The notes under the pieces were generated by a model, which worked only from the letters and a program-made list of their open reading frames with translations, did not search any database and was not told the origin of the DNA. A program made the position numbers and the translations under genes. From NCBI RefSeq assembly GCF_049445795.1, contig NZ_JBMSDT010000012.1, positions 62,001-126,000 on the forward strand: a DNA stretch of 64,000 nucleotides, read 5' to 3'. Below, piece after piece: positions 1-8,931 of the stretch; positions within the stretch are counted from its first letter, which is position 1; every line of letters begins with the position of its first letter. This DNA comes from Larkinella sp049445795. Its GTDB lineage: Bacteria; Bacteroidota; Bacteroidia; Cytophagales; Spirosomataceae.

Positions 1-1642
1 ACGTCAGGTAGTTTTCAAACGACCAGAAGGTTTCTTTCCGGTTGCTGGCCGACGCGTTTCCGTTACCGCCGATGTTCAGCGTCCGGGTTTGCGACTGGTT
101 GTTTTCCTGCGTCATGACGTTGGCACCCAGGATGGTACGCATTTCCAGTCCCGGCATAAACGTGATGTTCGATGACAGACTACCCAGGGTTGTCTGCGTG
201 TTCAGAATGTATTTCCGACCCATCAACCGGTGGTACGAGCTCATCGTTCCTTCCGCGTACGGATAATCGCGGTTATTGGCGAACGTACCATCTTCATACC
301 GTACGGGCAGGAACGGAAAGTCTTCCACGATCTGACGCGCCACGGCATCGTTGATATCGACCAGGTTTTCGGTCTGGTTGTTGTAGCTCAGCGTACCGCT
401 CACTTTCAACCATTTTTTCACCTGATCGTCCACCGTAAATCGGCCCGAATACCGCTTCATGTACGAAGTTTTGATCAAACCCTGATCATCGCGGTAACCC
501 AGCGAAACGGAGTACTGCGTCCGTTCGTTACCGCCACTGAAGCCTAGTTGATGGTTTTGCGATAGTTTGTTCTGGGTGGTTTCTTCCAGCCAGTTCGTAT
601 CGAATTTCGGGCTGCCATCCGGATTCCAGACGCGCGGGTCAACCCGGCGCAGTTTAGGGTTCAGGTAGGCCCATTTGCCCGCAGCCCAGCCAACCGGGTC
701 ATATTTCGCCATGTTGGCCCAGGCCAGGTCCTCCACCTGGATGTATTGTTGCGAATTCAATACTTGTGGACGGTTTGGCCCGATGGTATTCACGCTGAAG
801 TCAGCGTTGTAGGTAACGGACCCTTCACCGGCTTTCCCTTTTTTCGTCGTCACAAGAATTACCCCGTTGGCACCCCGCGCTCCGTAGATGGCCGTCGACG
901 AAGCATCTTTCAGGACTTCGACCGATACAATGTCGTTCGGGTTGATGTAGTCGATGGCCGACGAAAACTGGTTCTGGTTCCCTTGCGGCAGCATCACGCC
1001 GTCGACTACGTAGAGCGGGTTGTTCGACGAGTTGATGGAGCTGAAACCGCGAACGCGAATCGTGGTCCGACCACCAGGCCGACCCGAGTTGGTGTTCACC
1101 TGCACGCCCGGCATCCGGCCCGACAGCGCCTGGGTCAGCGAAGCCGCCGGACGCTCTTTCAGTTCGGCTTCCCGAACCGAGCCTACGGCACCGGTCAAGT
1201 CGCTTTTCTTGGCCGTACCGTAACCGATAACAACGATCTCTTCCAGGACTTTATCGTCGGTTTTCAGGCTGATATTGACAGTAGCCTGGGTTCCGACGTT
1301 CACCTCCTGTGACAGATACCCTACGAACGAAAACACAAGCGTACCGCCGTTATCGGGTACATCGATTCGGTAACCCCCATTGGCGTCGGTTACCGTACCG
1401 CGCTGGGTTCCTTTCAAAACAATGCTAACCCCCGGCAAAGGTGAATTAGCTTCATCCGTAACCTTACCGGTTACAGTCCGTTCCACCGCAACGGTGGCCA
1501 GCGCTTTTCTGGAAGACAGACCCCCATTCGGGGCATTTTCGGCAAAGGTCAGGTTGGCGCAGGAGACAGCCAGCAGCACTTGCGGAATGGATAGTCTCAT
1601 CATCCTGCCAAGCCGGGCTTGTGGTAGTAAGAGTTTCACCAT
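1..1642 (-). CDS. SusC/RagA-family TonB-linked outer membrane receptor, N-terminal part (runs off the window)
   Basis: This is the first ~547 codons of a SusC-like receptor, which imports glycans or other large nutrients through the outer membrane using TonB energy. The start is the ATG at 1642. A signal-peptide-like stretch is followed by a carboxypeptidase-like regulatory beta-sandwich (about residues 50-135, with VTGKVTDEANSPLPGVSI). Then come a TonB-box-like EEIVVIGYGT and the plug domain (ERPAASLTQALSGRMPGVQV, and DASSTAIYGARGANGVI typical of the family). Members are usually about 1000 residues, so roughly half lies beyond base 1. A SusD partner would be expected downstream, outside the window, so the substrate cannot be told. 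No sigma/anti-sigma pair is visible next to it. Confidence 0.95.
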   Translation of the reverse strand, partial: MVKLLLPQARLGRMMRLSIPQVLLAVSCANLTFAENAPNGGLSSRKALATVAVERTVTGKVTDEANSPLPGVSIVLKGTQRGTVTDANGGYRIDVPDNGGTLVFSFVGYLSQEVNVGTQATVNISLKTDDKVLEEIVVIGYGTAKKSDLTGAVGSVREAELKERPAASLTQALSGRMPGVQVNTNSGRPGGRTTIRVRGFSSINSSNNPLYVVDGVMLPQGNQNQFSSAIDYINPNDIVSVEVLKDASSTAIYGARGANGVILVTTKKGKAGEGSVTYNADFSVNTIGPNRPQVLNSQQYIQVEDLAWANMAKYDPVGWAAGKWAYLNPKLRRVDPRVWNPDGSPKFDTNWLEETTQNKLSQNHQLGFSGGNERTQYSVSLGYRDDQGLIKTSYMKRYSGRFTVDDQVKKWLKVSGTLSYNNQTENLVDINDAVARQIVEDFPFLPVRYEDGTFANNRDYPYAEGTMSSYHRLMGRKYILNTQTTLGSLSSNITFMPGLEMRTILGANVMTQENNQSQTRTLNIGGNGNASASNRKETFWSFENYLT

Positions 1643-2379
1643 AAAATTTCGGAGCCGTTGAGACGGCGGTTAGTTAATAGATTGGTAGAAATAGTTGGAA
1701 GGAAACGCGATTTTTTTTTGTAAATCTAATGAGCAAATGTCCAACATTGGTTACTATTTCTAAAAAAAATTAATAATAAAGGCACTATCTTGGAAAAAGA
1801 CAATCTTTAAAGTTACCTTTTTGATTTTTCCGCTCACTCTAAATTTAAACTCACAAATAAAATCACCGAAATCATCCAACTCATTATCAAAGTATTAACT
1901 AAGCATTAATTTTTACGACTTAATGGTTCTGCCTTCGGAAGGTTGTTCGGTAACTGCCAGCCAGTTTCCCGCCGATTTTCCTGCTTCTTTTAAGAAGGTC
2001 AACTACAGGAAGCATGAAGAATTGGATAGCTTCGACCAGGCTCTAATGCAGGAATGAATGAGTTATTTTTTATATGAAGGCTAAAAAAGACGATTTTGAC
2101 AACCATCAATGCAACTTTTCCGGATAGCGACTTTTTTGCTGTCCCATCCTTTCAATCAGGTATGGTGAAAAAGTATAAAAGAATTCTGCTTTTGGTAGGC
2201 TTTATTACGCTGTTGATCGGCAGGAAGGTTCTCAACTTGTCCGGATAAGACAGTAAATAGATTTTAGCTATTTGAATATAGAAATTATTGATTATGATTA
2301 TGTTTTTCAAAAATATAATTTTAGCGCACTACATCCCATCGAGGCTGGTAGGTCATCATTTAACCATGAACGTATCGAA
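1643..2379. other. AT-rich intergenic region without a convincing gene
   Basis: This 737-base gap lies between the divergent SusC-like and katG genes and is clearly more AT-rich than its surroundings. It must hold both promoters, but I see no clear TAnnTTTG box. Two tiny plus-strand reading frames exist: 44 codons from 1923, and 28 codons from 2162 (start MVKKYKRILLLVGFITLLIG, one hydrophobic helix). Neither has supporting context. The katG frame is open back to a TTG at 2272, but the extra 36 residues do not resemble a KatG N-terminus. Confidence 0.5.
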
Positions 2380-4653
2380 ATGGAAAAGGAATCAACTGAC
2401 ATCAGTAAATGCCCGTTTCACAACGGCACCATGAAACACAATGTCGCCGGAGGTGGCACCCGAAACCGTGACTGGTGGCCCAACCAATTAAAACTGAACA
2501 TCCTGCGTCAACATTCGTCTTTATCCAACCCGATGGATGAAGGCTTTGACTACGCCGAAGCCTTCAAAAGCCTCGACCTGGAAGCGGTGAAGCAAGACCT
2601 GCACGCGCTCATGACCGATTCGCAGGACTGGTGGCCGGCCGACTTTGGGCATTACGGCCCCCTGTTCATCCGCATGGCATGGCACAGTGCGGGGACGTAC
2701 CGGGTGTTCGATGGCCGGGGCGGTGGCGGTTCCGGACAGCAACGGTTTGCTCCGCTGAATAGCTGGCCCGATAACGTGAGTCTTGATAAAGCCCGCCGTT
2801 TGCTGTGGCCCATCAAGCAGAAATACGGCAAAAACATCTCCTGGGCCGACCTGATGATCCTGGCCGGTAATGTCGCCCTGGAATCGATGGGTTTTAAGAC
2901 GTTCGGTTTTGCCGGTGGGCGCGCCGATGTGTGGGAACCGGATGAGGACGTGTATTGGGGTGCCGAAACGACCTGGCTCGGGAATGAAAACCGGTACGCC
3001 AAAGGGGTTCCGGGCGTAGCCGAGCACGGTGTGGTCAGTTCGGATCAGGATGCGGACGGCGATTACCACTCCCGCAACCTGGAAGAACCGCTGGCAGCCG
3101 CCCACATGGGGTTGATTTACGTAAACCCGGAAGGGCCGGACGGCAACCCCGATCCCGTTGCGGCCGCCAAAGACATCCGGGTCACCTTCGGTCGCATGGC
3201 CATGAACGACGAAGAAACCGTTGCCCTGATCGCCGGAGGCCATAGCTTCGGCAAAACCCACGGTGCGGCCCCTTCGGAGAACGTCGGGAAAGAGCCGGAA
3301 GCGGCCGACTTGGAATTGCAGGGCTTCGGCTGGGCGAACAGCTTTGGTTCCGGTAAGGGCGCGGATACGATCACCAGCGGGTTGGAAGTTACCTGGACGA
3401 AAACGCCCACGCAATGGAGTAACAACTTCTTCGAAAACCTGTTTGGCTTTGAATGGGAATTGACCAAAAGCCCGGGTGGTGCGCACCAATGGGTGGCCAA
3501 GAACGCCGACAGCATTATTCCGGATGCGTTCGATAGCAGCAAAAAGCGTCGGCCAACCATGCTGACCACCGACCTGGCGCTGCGCGTTGACCCGATTTAC
3601 GAAAAAATTTCCCGTCGGTTTCTGGAGAACCCCGACGCCTTCGCCGACGCTTTTGCCCGGGCCTGGTTTAAATTGACACACCGCGATATGGGTCCTCGCG
3701 CCCGCTACCTCGGCCCGGATGTTCCGGAAGAAGTGCTGCTGTGGCAGGACCCGATTCCCGCGGTGGATCACGTGTTAATCGATGAAAACGATAGTGCCGC
3801 CCTCAAAGCGAATATTCTGGCCTCTGGCTTGACCGTATCGGAACTGGTTTCGACGGCTTGGGCGTCGGCGTCAACCTTCCGCGGTTCGGATAAGCGCGGT
3901 GGAGCGAACGGAGCGCGAATCCGCCTGGCTCCGCAACGCTACTGGCGCGTGAACAATCCGACGCAGTTGCAAAAAGTGCTGGGTACCCTGGAAAGTATCC
4001 AGAAGGAATTCAACGAAACCCAAACCGGCGGCAAGAAAGTTTCGCTGGCCGATCTGATCGTGCTAGCCGGTTGTGCCGGTGTCGAAAAAGCCGCCAAGGA
4101 TGCCGGGTACTCGATAACAGTTCCGTTTACGCCGGGCCGGATGGATGCCTCGCAGGACCAGACCGACGTCGAATCCGTGGGCTACCTGGAACCCCTGGCC
4201 GACGGTTTTCGGAACTACCGTAAAGCCAGCGGTTCGGCATCGACCGAAGAATTGCTGATCGATAAAGCCCAATTGCTCACCTTAACGGCGCCCGAACTGA
4301 CCGTGCTGGTGGGCGGGTTGCGTGCCTTGGACACGAACTTCGACGGGTCCAAACACGGCGTCTTTACGTCGCGGCCCGGCTTGCTGACCAACGATTTCTT
4401 TGTCAACCTGCTCGATATGCGGACGGCCTGGAAAGCCGTATCCGCCGACCGGGAATTGTATGAAGGCAGCGACCGGGCCACGGGTTCCGTCAAATGGACG
4501 GCCACCCGGGCGGATCTGGTGTTTGGTTCCAACTCCGAACTGAGGGCGATTGCCGAAGTGTACGGCAGCGCCGATGGTCAGGATAAATTCGTCAAAGACT
4601 TTGTGGCCGCCTGGAATAAAGTGATGAACCTGGACCGGTTTGATCTGGCCTGA
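2380..4653 (+). CDS. katG: Catalase-peroxidase KatG
   Basis: This is a bifunctional haem enzyme that removes hydrogen peroxide by catalase and peroxidase activity. It has 757 residues from the ATG at 2380, matching the family length of about 720-760. Distal-pocket residues Arg98, Trp101 and His102 lie in RMAWHSAGTYR. The proximal haem ligand is His288 in AGGHSFGKTHG. The Met-Tyr-Trp cofactor unique to KatG can be formed by Trp101, Tyr247 (LIYVNPEGPDG) and Met273. An insertion of about 25 residues before Tyr247, absent from the mycobacterial enzyme, is as I expect for Bacteroidota KatG. The frame extends upstream to a TTG at 2272, but the ATG gives the normal N-terminus (KCPFHNG near residue 10). 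It is transcribed alone and ends at a strong terminator. Confidence 0.97.
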   Translation: MEKESTDISKCPFHNGTMKHNVAGGGTRNRDWWPNQLKLNILRQHSSLSNPMDEGFDYAEAFKSLDLEAVKQDLHALMTDSQDWWPADFGHYGPLFIRMAWHSAGTYRVFDGRGGGGSGQQRFAPLNSWPDNVSLDKARRLLWPIKQKYGKNISWADLMILAGNVALESMGFKTFGFAGGRADVWEPDEDVYWGAETTWLGNENRYAKGVPGVAEHGVVSSDQDADGDYHSRNLEEPLAAAHMGLIYVNPEGPDGNPDPVAAAKDIRVTFGRMAMNDEETVALIAGGHSFGKTHGAAPSENVGKEPEAADLELQGFGWANSFGSGKGADTITSGLEVTWTKTPTQWSNNFFENLFGFEWELTKSPGGAHQWVAKNADSIIPDAFDSSKKRRPTMLTTDLALRVDPIYEKISRRFLENPDAFADAFARAWFKLTHRDMGPRARYLGPDVPEEVLLWQDPIPAVDHVLIDENDSAALKANILASGLTVSELVSTAWASASTFRGSDKRGGANGARIRLAPQRYWRVNNPTQLQKVLGTLESIQKEFNETQTGGKKVSLADLIVLAGCAGVEKAAKDAGYSITVPFTPGRMDASQDQTDVESVGYLEPLADGFRNYRKASGSASTEELLIDKAQLLTLTAPELTVLVGGLRALDTNFDGSKHGVFTSRPGLLTNDFFVNLLDMRTAWKAVSADRELYEGSDRATGSVKWTATRADLVFGSNSELRAIAEVYGSADGQDKFVKDFVAAWNKVMNLDRFDLA

Positions 4654-4690
4654 TCGGCAGGCTTGAGCTGACTTTGGAACTTAAAAGCGA

Positions 4691-4739
4691 AAACCTTCCG
4701 AGTTTAGTGGGACGAGCCACTAACCGGAAGGTTTTTTTT
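4691..4739 (+). terminator. Intrinsic terminator after katG
   Basis: A long stem is formed by AAACCTTCCG..TTTAGTGG and CCACTAA.CCGGAAGGTTT around a GACGAG loop, followed by eight T residues. It lies 38 bases past the katG stop and shields the convergent GH130 gene. Confidence 0.9.
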
Positions 4740-4761
4740 ATGTCCAGGGCCATTCCTTGAT

Positions 4762-6252
4762 TTATGAATTCTGTGCTTCCGCCTTTACTTCAACCGGTTT
4801 TGAACGGCCGGTCAGGACTTCGAGCAATTCCTGCAAATTGACCGTGGCAAAGCTGCTGGCGTAGTCGGACATGGCGTACGGAATGATCAGATCGTTGCCG
4901 TTGATGACGCCCCCACAACTGTAAACCACATTCGGTACGTAACCTTCTCGTTCATTTTCGTCGGGGCTTAACAGCGGTTCAGTCGTCCGGCCAATTACTT
5001 TTGAGGGGTCGTTCAGATCGAGCAAAAAGGCTCCGATGGCATATTTCCGCATCGGCCCGACGCCGTGGCTCAACACCAGCCAGCCTGCTTCGGTTTCGAT
5101 AGGCGAACCGCAATTGCCGAGTTGCACAAATTCCCAGTGATAGGTTGGTTTGAGCAGCATTTCCTTCGTCTGCCAGAAATACAGATCGTCGGAGTACATC
5201 AGGTAGATGTTTTCGCCGTCCTGCCGCGACAGCATGACGTACCGCCCGTTGATTTTCCGGGGAAACAGCGCCATGCCCTTGTTCTGAACTTCGGCCCCGT
5301 TTAAGGTGCTGACACTGAAATGCGTAAAATCCTTCGTCATCAGCAATTGCGGGAATGTCACCTGACCGTTGTAGGCCGTATACGTCGCGTAGTAGGTGAC
5401 GTCGCCATCGTCGTCGACAAACCGAACGAAGCGGGCATCTTCGATCCCGTTGGTTTCGTTGGGTGAGGTCGGAAAAATACAACGTTCATCCAGGCTCTGA
5501 TCTTCGTCAAAATCCAGCTCGTAGTTCGAGCGGGCCAGCGTTCGCAGACTACTGGCAATCGTTTCATATTCAGCGTGATGGCGATACTGAGTCAGTACCC
5601 GCTTCAACCGATCCTCCATTTCTTCCAGGGCAAACTCCTCCCCCAATCCGCTCATCATCATTTCCGAAATCGGATTCGACATCCGGAGTTCGTAGAGTTT
5701 ACGCTCAAACTGCAACCGGTTGAAGCGGTGATTCGGAACGATTTCGGGAGATGTCACGTACCGCGACGGTTTGCGCAGCACGATCTTGCTGTCCTGATCA
5801 ATGTACCCCATCCGGAACGTAATCGACGAAATGTGCCCTTCGCCGGTGGCCCGCATGCTCAGAATGAACCGCTTAAAACCGGGCGGCACATTGGTCTGAT
5901 CGGGGTGCCAAACCATCGACGGGTTAAACAAGGCCGCCGATTCGAGCGAATATTCCATCGTGAAATAGGCCCCCAACAGCAGTTTTCGCTCCAGCGTCAG
6001 CGGTTCATCGGTTAATAATTGGGGCTTGATGTGTTCAAAGCGTTTCAGGAAAAACCGTTCCAGTTTGTAGTGCCGACTCCCAAATTCGCGAATCACTTCC
6101 GCTAGTTTGCGTTCAACCTCTTTCTCCGTCATGGCATTGACCCGTGCAATAATTTTCAGAATGCGGGTCGAACTACTGAGTTCAAAGGGGCGAAAGAGAA
6201 CACGGGTCGGGTCAGGACGAAGTACAATGCCGGTGCGTGTTGCTTTTATCAT
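4762..6252 (-). CDS. GH130-family glycoside phosphorylase/hydrolase
   Basis: This 496-residue protein resembles the GH130 family of five-bladed propeller enzymes, which cleave beta-mannosides, usually by phosphorolysis to mannose-1-phosphate. Supporting stretches are ALFNPSMVWHPDQ, GYIDQ, NGIEDARFVRF, YTAYNG, YVMLSRQDGENIYLMYSDD, GNCGSPIETEAGWLVLSHGVGPMRKYAIGA and EREGYVPNVVYSCGG. There is no signal peptide, so it acts in the cytoplasm. A helical N-terminal region of about 130 residues precedes the propeller. The gene follows the glycosyltransferase gene on the same strand after 102 bases, so the two are probably co-transcribed. The exact linkage cut is unknown. Phosphorolysis rather than hydrolysis is a family-based inference. 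Confidence 0.85.
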   Translation of the reverse strand: MIKATRTGIVLRPDPTRVLFRPFELSSSTRILKIIARVNAMTEKEVERKLAEVIREFGSRHYKLERFFLKRFEHIKPQLLTDEPLTLERKLLLGAYFTMEYSLESAALFNPSMVWHPDQTNVPPGFKRFILSMRATGEGHISSITFRMGYIDQDSKIVLRKPSRYVTSPEIVPNHRFNRLQFERKLYELRMSNPISEMMMSGLGEEFALEEMEDRLKRVLTQYRHHAEYETIASSLRTLARSNYELDFDEDQSLDERCIFPTSPNETNGIEDARFVRFVDDDGDVTYYATYTAYNGQVTFPQLLMTKDFTHFSVSTLNGAEVQNKGMALFPRKINGRYVMLSRQDGENIYLMYSDDLYFWQTKEMLLKPTYHWEFVQLGNCGSPIETEAGWLVLSHGVGPMRKYAIGAFLLDLNDPSKVIGRTTEPLLSPDENEREGYVPNVVYSCGGVINGNDLIIPYAMSDYASSFATVNLQELLEVLTGRSKPVEVKAEAQNS

Positions 6253-6354
6253 AGAGGACTAAAAGTTGTGGACAGCCAGGTTATAGCATGAGGGACTGAA
6301 CACCCGGCCTATTAGGACCCGGTTCACTCCCTCACACGTTTCTGCCTTCAACGA

Positions 6355-8697
6355 TTAAACTAACAAGGTTAGTGCCGTATTTGCAATTTCGCTGTCTGAA
6401 ATTTGTTTTTGTGTAATATGAAGCTCCGCGAGCGCCATCAGATACGCCAAAGTCGACTCAGCGCCCTGGTTCTGATTCACCCGGTCGACGTGCAAACCGT
6501 CGCGGCAACCGCCCGTGTTCGGGTCAAAAACCGATAGTCCCAGGTCGTTGTGGCCCGTAAACCACTTGAATATTTTCGTGGCCCGTTTCAGCCAGACCGT
6601 TTCTTTCGTGACGCGGTAAGCCGCCAGACAGGCCGATACCGATCCCTGGGCTTCTAGCGGCTGCTGGTCAAAATAGGCTCGTTGGGCTCCTTTTACGTAA
6701 AAACCGTTCGTGCCGATGGGTTGAAAGTAGCCCGTATTCGATGTTCCGGTGCCGGTCATTTGCAGGCTGATGAGCCAGTTGAGGGATTTGACACCCAGTT
6801 CCATCACGTTCGCATCCTGCAACGTCTCGCCGGCACAGATCAGCGCGTGCGACAATTTGGCGTTATCATAAGTGAGGTAGCCTTCAAACCAGGGCCATTC
6901 TTTGGAGGTGCTGTCATTGAATCGATTCACCATCTTGTCAACCAGTTGTTGCAACACGGTTTTCACCATCCGGTCGTTGCCAAATCGCTTCAGGTATTCG
7001 CAGGCACCCAGAATTCCGAAGGCCCAGGACCGGGGCGAGGGCAATTCCAGCAACGAAGGCAGGGCCTGATGCAGCATGGGCATGGCCCACGTAATCAGGT
7101 TTTTATCGGATGTCCGGCCGATGCAGGTTCCCAGCGCCCAGAGCGCCCGGCCCGTACTGTCGTCGGAGCCAACCTCTTCGAGCCAGCGTCGGTCGTAGCT
7201 CATGAAGTTCCGGAACTGTCCGCGGCCCTGCAAATAGGCATAATTCAGAAAGGCTGCGTACGTATCCTTCGACCGGGCCAGCTTGCGGTCGCCCAGCCCG
7301 GCTTCTTCCAGCATCACGGTCAGAATCAGGGCACGCGCATTATCGTCGGTGCAATAGCCTTCCTCGTAATGGGGTAAATGGTACCGCGCGTGCTGGATAA
7401 TGCCCGTCGAATCGCTCAGGCGGTACAGATGGTCCAGCCGAACCGGTGGCAATTTGTAGGTCGCGTTGGTTCCACCGTTGAGAACCGCTAACGGGCTGCC
7501 CGGCAACGCAATCGGCTGCTGCCGCGCTTCCACGAAAGTCTGGGTGTATCGTTCCATCACCCGTTCCCAGGTCATGCTCCGGCCCATCATGTACGCTTTT
7601 TTACGCATGCCATGCCGGAGCGTATCGTCGCTCATCAGGTTCAGGATAGCCTCCGTCATGGCTTCCGAATCGTTGAACGGCACCAGAACGCCCCGGCCGT
7701 CGGCCAGGAGTTCTTCGGCGTGCCAGTACGGTGTTGATATTACGGCTTTTCCGCAGCCAAACGCATAAGACAGCGTTCCGGACGTGATCTGAGCCGGATT
7801 CAGGTAGGGCGTGATGTAAATATCAGCGGCTCCCAGAAATTCGACCAGATTATCCAGCTCAACAAACTGATTGAAAAACAGAACATTATCTTTCACACCA
7901 CAATCAGCGGCCAGCTTTTTCAGGCTGTCGCGGTACACCTCACCCTGATCGCGGACGAGGTTCGGGTGGGTCGCGCCGAGTACAATGTATACCGTATTCG
8001 GAAAGCGCTCGACAACCCGTGGCAATGCCTTGATTACGTTCTCAATGCCTTTGTTGGGCGACAACAAGCCGAACGTCAGCAGCACTTGCTTACCCTCGAT
8101 CCCGAACCGGTCTTTGTGAAAATGCGGATCGACAAACGGCATATCCGGAATCCCGTGGGCAATCACATCAATTTTGTCTTCCGGGACATCGTAAATATCT
8201 TTTAAAAACTGGCGTCCTTTTTCGCTCATCACGATCACCCGCGCCGACAGATCGGCGATGGTTTTGAGCACCATCAACTGATCCTGGTCGGGATTCCGCA
8301 GCACCGTGTGAAAAGTCGTAACGACCGGCATCGTCAGATTCCGCAGCAGTGTCAGGATGTAATTTCCGGCTGTTCCCCCGTAAATACCGTACTCATGTTG
8401 CAGACAAACCACCTCGGTATTCATCGAATTGAGAAACTCGGCGGCTTTTTTGTACGAATTCAAGTCGTGCTGGTAAAATTCATAACGGACTTCCTCCGGA
8501 TAATCATAGCCCTCGGGTACATCGTTTACCGAAACCACCATCGCGGCCGAAGCCGGATAAAAGGTGGTGAATGATTTGTACAAATCCGACGTAAACGTCG
8601 CGATACCACACTGACGAGGCAAGTAATCGCCAATGAATGCGACACTCGTGGGCATGTGCACACTAGGCGCTACGTTTTGTAGGGTAGTGTAATTCAT
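6355..8697 (-). CDS. GT4-type glycosyltransferase fused to an (alpha/alpha)6-like domain
   Basis: This cytoplasmic protein has 780 residues. Residues 1-~400 form a GT-B fold glycosyltransferase. It has RQCGIATFTSDLY near the N-terminus, LLTFGLLSPNKGIENVIKALP at the start of the donor domain, and QITSGTLSYAFGCGKAVIS followed by HAEELL in place of the E-x7-E motif. Residues ~415-780 are mostly helical, with conserved-looking EEGYCTDDNARAL, SDDSTGRALWALG and EWPWFEGYLTYDNAKLSHAL. This resembles an (alpha/alpha)6 toroid glycosidase-like domain and may be catalytic or binding. Located upstream of the GH130 gene, it could make the mannoside that GH130 later breaks down. Donor and acceptor cannot be read from the sequence. 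Confidence 0.85.
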   Translation of the reverse strand: MNYTTLQNVAPSVHMPTSVAFIGDYLPRQCGIATFTSDLYKSFTTFYPASAAMVVSVNDVPEGYDYPEEVRYEFYQHDLNSYKKAAEFLNSMNTEVVCLQHEYGIYGGTAGNYILTLLRNLTMPVVTTFHTVLRNPDQDQLMVLKTIADLSARVIVMSEKGRQFLKDIYDVPEDKIDVIAHGIPDMPFVDPHFHKDRFGIEGKQVLLTFGLLSPNKGIENVIKALPRVVERFPNTVYIVLGATHPNLVRDQGEVYRDSLKKLAADCGVKDNVLFFNQFVELDNLVEFLGAADIYITPYLNPAQITSGTLSYAFGCGKAVISTPYWHAEELLADGRGVLVPFNDSEAMTEAILNLMSDDTLRHGMRKKAYMMGRSMTWERVMERYTQTFVEARQQPIALPGSPLAVLNGGTNATYKLPPVRLDHLYRLSDSTGIIQHARYHLPHYEEGYCTDDNARALILTVMLEEAGLGDRKLARSKDTYAAFLNYAYLQGRGQFRNFMSYDRRWLEEVGSDDSTGRALWALGTCIGRTSDKNLITWAMPMLHQALPSLLELPSPRSWAFGILGACEYLKRFGNDRMVKTVLQQLVDKMVNRFNDSTSKEWPWFEGYLTYDNAKLSHALICAGETLQDANVMELGVKSLNWLISLQMTGTGTSNTGYFQPIGTNGFYVKGAQRAYFDQQPLEAQGSVSACLAAYRVTKETVWLKRATKIFKWFTGHNDLGLSVFDPNTGGCRDGLHVDRVNQNQGAESTLAYLMALAELHITQKQISDSEIANTALTLLV

Positions 8698-8931
8698 GAT
8701 TATTTGGGGAAAAAATGGTAGATTAATTATCTCGAAAAAATCTAATTTTAAATTGTACTTGAAATTTGATCACATAAAGCAGGATTAATACATTAAACTA
8801 GAATATTGAATGACTTGTTTAGCCATTTTTGATTTTAGCGGCAGCCTTGCCGGTTAGAAGCAGCCGGGTATTATTCAAAAAAACTCACCCAATTTTAGTA
8901 CCTTGCGCCCCTTACCTTTCGTTTGTTCTTG

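Noticed and set aside
2272..2379. Longer katG start at a TTG
   Set aside because: The extra 36 residues are AT-rich, lack KatG similarity, and a good ATG with the family-typical N-terminus follows.
2521..3771. 416-codon minus-strand frame opposite katG
   Set aside because: It mirrors the codon pattern of the strongly supported katG gene and has no domain features.
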